DNA of 49,085 nucleotides. It comes from an uncultured Ruminococcus sp. (lineage in GTDB: Bacteria > Bacillota > Clostridia > Oscillospirales > Ruminococcaceae). Shown one piece after another: positions 45,694 through 49,085 of this stretch. The DNA lies in assembly GCA_902786975.1 (NCBI GenBank), contig CADAES010000014.1, positions 1-49,085 on the forward strand. The letters are read 5' to 3'. Both the position numbers and the translations under genes were made by a program. The notes under the pieces are model-generated. The model did no database searches, was not told where the DNA came from, and saw nothing but the letters and a program-made list of their open reading frames with translations. The stretch's first letter is position 1; each line of letters starts with the position of its first letter.

Positions 45694-46904
45694 ACGATAA
45701 ACGAATAGTATGGCTGCTGCTGAGAATGATATTCAATACAGGCATTTCTCGTATCTGGGAGCTTTCCGCTAATTACGACACCGCAGAGGAGTTTTATACA
45801 GCGCTGAAGCATCACGAGATAAGCGAAGTGACCGAAAGGGAATATGCGCTTGTCGATAAACTCACCGAAGCCGATGCCCTGAAAATCCTTGACGATTGCA
45901 GTCAAAAGAATATAAACGTGTATTGTTATGAAAGTGAGGGCTATCCTCGTATGCTGAAATACATAGCAGATCCTCCTGCTGTGCTGTTCAGCCTCGGTAA
46001 CCTTGACTTTTTAAACGATAAATGTGTTATCTCGGTCGTGGGAACGAGAGAGCCGTCCGACTATTCGGTCGGCATATGCAAATTTCTCTGCAAAGACCTT
46101 ATAAGCAAAAACATCGTTCTTGCTTCGGGCTTTGCAAACGGGATCGACAGGATAGCGAACGATGTTTCTGTCGAATGCGGAGTACCTACCGTTGCAGTCT
46201 GCGGAACAACGCTCGAACACGACTATCCGCCCGGAACGCTGGAGTCCAAAATGCAGATAGCGCAAAACGGCGCTGTCATTTCAGAGCATATACCCGGCTC
46301 AAAGCCTTTTGCCAATGCTTTTCAGATGAGAAACAGAATACTCGTCGGGATATCAAGAGGCGTTGTATTTATAGAAGCCGGCGCAGAAAGCCACGGTCTG
46401 AACAACTACACGCATGCGACCTCACAGGGCAAGCCTGTGTTTGTTGTTCCGCCGTCCGATATCTCGGATAAAAGGTATTTCGGTCAGAGGTATCTGCTTA
46501 GAAATGAATGTATCCCGCTGTTCAACGCTGAGGACGTGGTCTACCGGCTCGCTCTTGACAGCTTTGACAGCTTTGCGTTCACAAAAGACCTCGGTGATTT
46601 CAATCTGCCTGCCGACGATTCCGATTTTTACAGCAGAGAAGAAAAGCAGCAAAACACCAAGCCTAAAGCAGTTTCGAAGGCGCCGGACGTTGAGCCTGCC
46701 GCCAAACCCGAAATTGATTATTCAGAGCTTGACGATAACGAATCGGCAGTCTGCAGGGTGCTTGAACAAGGAGGACAGATGCTTGCTGACAACATCAGTC
46801 TGAAGTCCGGTCTTGATATATCGACCGTTCTCTCGGCGCTGACCCTGCTTGAGCTTGAAGGCATCGTGCGAAGCCTTCCGGGCAACCGATTTGAGCTTGC
46901 TTAA
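45690..46904 (+). CDS. dprA: DNA-processing protein DprA (404 aa)
   Basis: Protects incoming single-stranded DNA and loads RecA during transformation; also kept in species not known to be competent. N-terminal helical part at ~1-90. Rossmann core with ISVVGTREPSDYSVGICKFL near 115, LASGFANGIDRIANDVSVEC near 150, NRILVGISRGVVFIEAGAES near 222 and GKPVFVVPP. The C-terminal winged helix at ~345-404 (LEQGGQMLADNISLKSGLDI) is the usual DprA WH domain. TTG start at 45690 inside TTGA, with GAGGTGAT before it. It precedes topA, the common Firmicutes order. Confidence 0.95.
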   Translation: MNDKRIVWLLLRMIFNTGISRIWELSANYDTAEEFYTALKHHEISEVTEREYALVDKLTEADALKILDDCSQKNINVYCYESEGYPRMLKYIADPPAVLFSLGNLDFLNDKCVISVVGTREPSDYSVGICKFLCKDLISKNIVLASGFANGIDRIANDVSVECGVPTVAVCGTTLEHDYPPGTLESKMQIAQNGAVISEHIPGSKPFANAFQMRNRILVGISRGVVFIEAGAESHGLNNYTHATSQGKPVFVVPPSDISDKRYFGQRYLLRNECIPLFNAEDVVYRLALDSFDSFAFTKDLGDFNLPADDSDFYSREEKQQNTKPKAVSKAPDVEPAAKPEIDYSELDDNESAVCRVLEQGGQMLADNISLKSGLDISTVLSALTLLELEGIVRSLPGNRFELA

Positions 46905-46928
46905 TTATACAAAGAACGGAGAATTGTT

Positions 46929-49025
46929 TTGTCAAATCTAATCATAGTTGAGTCACCTACAAAGGTGAAAACAATAAAAAGATACCTCAGCGGAGACTAC
47001 GAGGTAGTCGCTTCAATGGGGCATCTCAGAGACCTTCCCAAATCAAAGCTCGCTGTTGATATCGAACATAACTTCGAGCCGATGTATGTGAACATCAAGG
47101 AGAAGGAATCGCTCATAAAAGAGATAAAAAAGAAAGCCAAAGCCAGCGACAATGTCTATCTCGCAGGCGACCCCGACCGTGAAGGAGAGGCTATATCGTG
47201 GCATCTTGCACAGCTTCTCGGGCTCGACCTTTCCGAGAAGAACAGGGTCACCTTCAACGAGATTACCCAAAGCGGCATCAAAGCCGGAATGGCTAACCCG
47301 AGAACTATCGACCTCAACCTCGTCAATGCCCAGCAGGCACGAAGAATACTTGACCGTATCGTCGGCTATAAGCTGTCTCCGTTCCTCTGGAGAAAGATAA
47401 GAAGAGGTCTTTCCGCAGGAAGAGTACAGTCCGTTGCTGTCAAGATGATATGTGACAGGGAAAACGAGATAAGGTCGTTCGTTTCACAGGAATACTGGTC
47501 TATCGACGGAAAATTCACCGCACAGGGAAGCAGAAAGACATTCTCTGCCAAACTCAACACCGTTGACGGCGAGAAGATAGAGCTTGTAAGCAAGGAACAG
47601 ACTGACGGCATACTCAAAAGACTTGAGGGCGCTTCTTTTTCCGTTGATAAGGTGAAGAAAAGTATTCACAAAAAAACACCCGCAGCACCGTTCACTACAT
47701 CGACACTCCAGCAGGAAGCTTCAAGAAAGCTCGGTTTTCAGGGCAGAAGAACGATGAAGACCGCACAGGAGCTTTATGAAGGTGTAGAGATAAAGTCAAT
47801 GGGACAAACGGGTCTTATAACCTATATGAGAACGGACAGCCTGCGTATCTCCGACGAAGCGAGAAAAGCCGCTACCGATTTTATCAGAACAAAATACGGC
47901 GACAGCTATCTGCCCGACGCTCCGCGTGCTTATAAGTCCAAGGGCAATTCTCAGGATGCTCACGAAGCTATCAGACCGACGCACCCTGAACTTACTCCCG
48001 ATGAGGTCAAGGCAAGCGGTGTGACCAACGATCAGTATAAGCTTTATAAGCTCATATGGGAAAGATTTATTGCTTCACAGATGGCTAATTGCCTTATGGA
48101 TACCGTCTCGGTCGATATAATTGCCGACGGCTGTGTTTTCAAGGCAACAGGATATTCTGTCAAGTTTGACGGATTTACAGTGCTCTATGAGGAGAGCAGG
48201 GACGATGACGGTGAGAAAAAGAATATTCTCCCGCCTCTTAAAAAAGGTGACACCGTGAATGTCAAGTCGCTTGAGGGCAACCAGCATTTCACTCAGCCGC
48301 CCCCGAGATATACCGAAGCTACGCTTGTTAAGGCGTTTGAAGAAACTGGCATAGGCAGACCTTCGACCTACGTTCCTACTATCACTACCATTCTTGCTAG
48401 AAACTATGTCGAGCGTGACGGAAAACAGCTGAAGCCTACATCTCTGGGCGAAGTCACCAACGAACTTATGAGCGAGCATTTCAAGAAGATAGTTGATGTG
48501 AAATTCACAGCAAATATGGAAAACAGTCTCGACCAGGTCGAAAACGGCAAAAAGAGCTGGATAAAGACACTCCAGGATTTCTACGGTGAATTTGACCACG
48601 AGCTTGAAGATGCCGAGAAAGCTATGGACGGAAAGCGTGTCAAAGTCCCCAGCGAAGAAACCGACCAGGTCTGCGAGAAATGCGGAAAGCCAATGGTCAT
48701 CAAGATAGGCAGGTTCGGAAAATTTCTTGCCTGCTCCGGATTCCCCGAGTGTACAAACACCAAAAGGATCGTTCAGGAAATGAGCGGAAAGTGTCCGTTC
48801 TGCGGCAAAAAGATACTTTTGAAAAAGTCCAAGAAGGGTAAGAAATACTACGGCTGTGAGGATAATCCGAACTGCGATTTCATGACATGGGATCTTCCGA
48901 CCGATGAGGTATGTCCTAAGTGCGGTTCAACGCTGTTCCAGAAGGGTGGAAAGCACGGTATGCTCATCTGCCACAAAGAAGGCTGTGGCTATCAGAAGAA
49001 CCTTTCGGGTGATAACAAGGAGTAA
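46929..49025 (+). CDS. topA: DNA topoisomerase I (698 aa)
   Basis: Relaxes negative supercoils through a transient 5'-phosphotyrosine link. TOPRIM at ~1-115 (LIIVESPTKVKTIKRYL with the catalytic Glu; YLAGDPDREGEAISWHL with DxD). The active-site region TGLITYMRTDSLRIS places Tyr299. GRPSTYVPTITTIL follows near 475. Three C-terminal zinc ribbons: CEKCGKPMVIKIGRFGKF, CPFCGKKILLKK and CPKCGSTLFQKGGKHG, each with a closing Cys pair. TTG start at 46929 with GGAG (46918-46921) 7 bases before it. 24 bases behind dprA with no promoter, so coexpressed. Confidence 0.97.
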   Translation: MSNLIIVESPTKVKTIKRYLSGDYEVVASMGHLRDLPKSKLAVDIEHNFEPMYVNIKEKESLIKEIKKKAKASDNVYLAGDPDREGEAISWHLAQLLGLDLSEKNRVTFNEITQSGIKAGMANPRTIDLNLVNAQQARRILDRIVGYKLSPFLWRKIRRGLSAGRVQSVAVKMICDRENEIRSFVSQEYWSIDGKFTAQGSRKTFSAKLNTVDGEKIELVSKEQTDGILKRLEGASFSVDKVKKSIHKKTPAAPFTTSTLQQEASRKLGFQGRRTMKTAQELYEGVEIKSMGQTGLITYMRTDSLRISDEARKAATDFIRTKYGDSYLPDAPRAYKSKGNSQDAHEAIRPTHPELTPDEVKASGVTNDQYKLYKLIWERFIASQMANCLMDTVSVDIIADGCVFKATGYSVKFDGFTVLYEESRDDDGEKKNILPPLKKGDTVNVKSLEGNQHFTQPPPRYTEATLVKAFEETGIGRPSTYVPTITTILARNYVERDGKQLKPTSLGEVTNELMSEHFKKIVDVKFTANMENSLDQVENGKKSWIKTLQDFYGEFDHELEDAEKAMDGKRVKVPSEETDQVCEKCGKPMVIKIGRFGKFLACSGFPECTNTKRIVQEMSGKCPFCGKKILLKKSKKGKKYYGCEDNPNCDFMTWDLPTDEVCPKCGSTLFQKGGKHGMLICHKEGCGYQKNLSGDNKE

Positions 49026-49030
49026 AACGA

Positions 49031-49085
49031 ATGACTAGGATCATATTTGTCAGACACGCTCAGCCTGTGCATAGCCATACTGATG
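49031..49085 (+). CDS. Histidine phosphatase (phosphoglycerate mutase-like), 5' end only
   Basis: ATG at 49031 with AAGGAG (49017-49022) 8 bases before it, overlapping the topA stop. The first 18 residues (MTRIIFVRHAQPVHSHTD) contain the RHxx catalytic signature of the histidine phosphatase superfamily (RHAQP, where RHGET or RHAE is usual). The gene runs off the window. It is likely part of the same operon as dprA-topA. Confidence 0.75.
   Translation, partial: MTRIIFVRHAQPVHSHTD

Noticed and set aside
1-49085. CRISPR arrays, tRNA or rRNA genes, insertion sequences, prophage genes
   Set aside because: No repeat-spacer pattern, cloverleaf, rRNA core sequence, transposase or phage structural gene was found on reading both strands.

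Overview
The window looks like a chromosome segment of an anaerobic, low-to-mid GC Firmicute of the Ruminococcus type (Oscillospiraceae). The evidence is: BspA-like leucine-rich surface proteins with three C-terminal CWB2 wall-binding repeats; oxygen-sensitive class III ribonucleotide reductase; AddAB instead of RecBCD; a T-box in front of alaS; an infC-rpmI-rplT operon with an attenuated leader; and strong sigma-A promoters (TTGACA / TATAAT, nearly all with 17-bp spacers). No rRNA, tRNA, CRISPR array, transposase or prophage was seen. The genus is an inference.

Layout. Bases 1-8941 are a cell-surface island. It holds the end of one CWB2 protein, a complete LRR/CWB2 protein, an ECF sigma factor overlapping a membrane anti-sigma-like protein, a small secreted protein, an unusual 103-bp inverted-repeat element, and a second, larger LRR/CWB2 protein. 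Bases 9021-10894 hold membrane proteins of unknown role. From 10.9 to 20.4 kb are housekeeping genes: rlmA on the minus strand, a T-box leader serving a CPCC-family gene and alaS, a HIT protein, comEC-holA, a ribonuclease M5-type gene, and pyrB with a PyrI-like zinc tail. From 20.4 to 28.9 kb come a minus-strand orphan, a sodium/amino-acid symporter, a GNAT acetyltransferase, a Cof-type HAD phosphatase (minus), pyrE, a very small transcription unit, a small membrane protein, and an oxidoreductase operon (GlpA-like, NAD/FAD protein, DUF1667, MBL hydrolase). A 520-base AT-rich gap precedes nrdD-nrdG, which has two NrdR-like boxes on its promoter. Then follow the B12 methionine synthase and its separate activation protein (32.6-35.6 kb), a small membrane protein, addB-addA (36.1-43.4 kb), infC-rpmI-rplT, a TrmH-family methyltransferase, dprA, topA, and the start of a histidine phosphatase.

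How the genes work together. pyrB and pyrE belong to pyrimidine synthesis but sit apart under separate promoters. nrdD/nrdG supply dNTPs without oxygen. The MetH protein lacks a reactivation domain and the gene in front of it encodes one. AddAB, ComEC, DprA, HolA and TopA cover recombination, DNA uptake and replication. The ECF/anti-sigma pair sits among surface-protein genes and may control them; that is an inference.

Most notable points: (i) the NrdD reading frame stops just where the glycyl-radical loop should begin; (ii) PyrB carries a fused PyrI-type zinc domain; (iii) the ComEC C-terminal region has no metallo-beta-lactamase metal motif; (iv) AddB has lost its Walker A motif; (v) bases 24537-24736 form a complete unannotated mini-transcript with its own promoter, a possible 22-codon ORF and a terminator; (vi) the infC leader shows mutually exclusive terminator and antiterminator pairings, and infC starts with ATT. 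All identifications come from reading the sequence and remembered family features; no database search was run.
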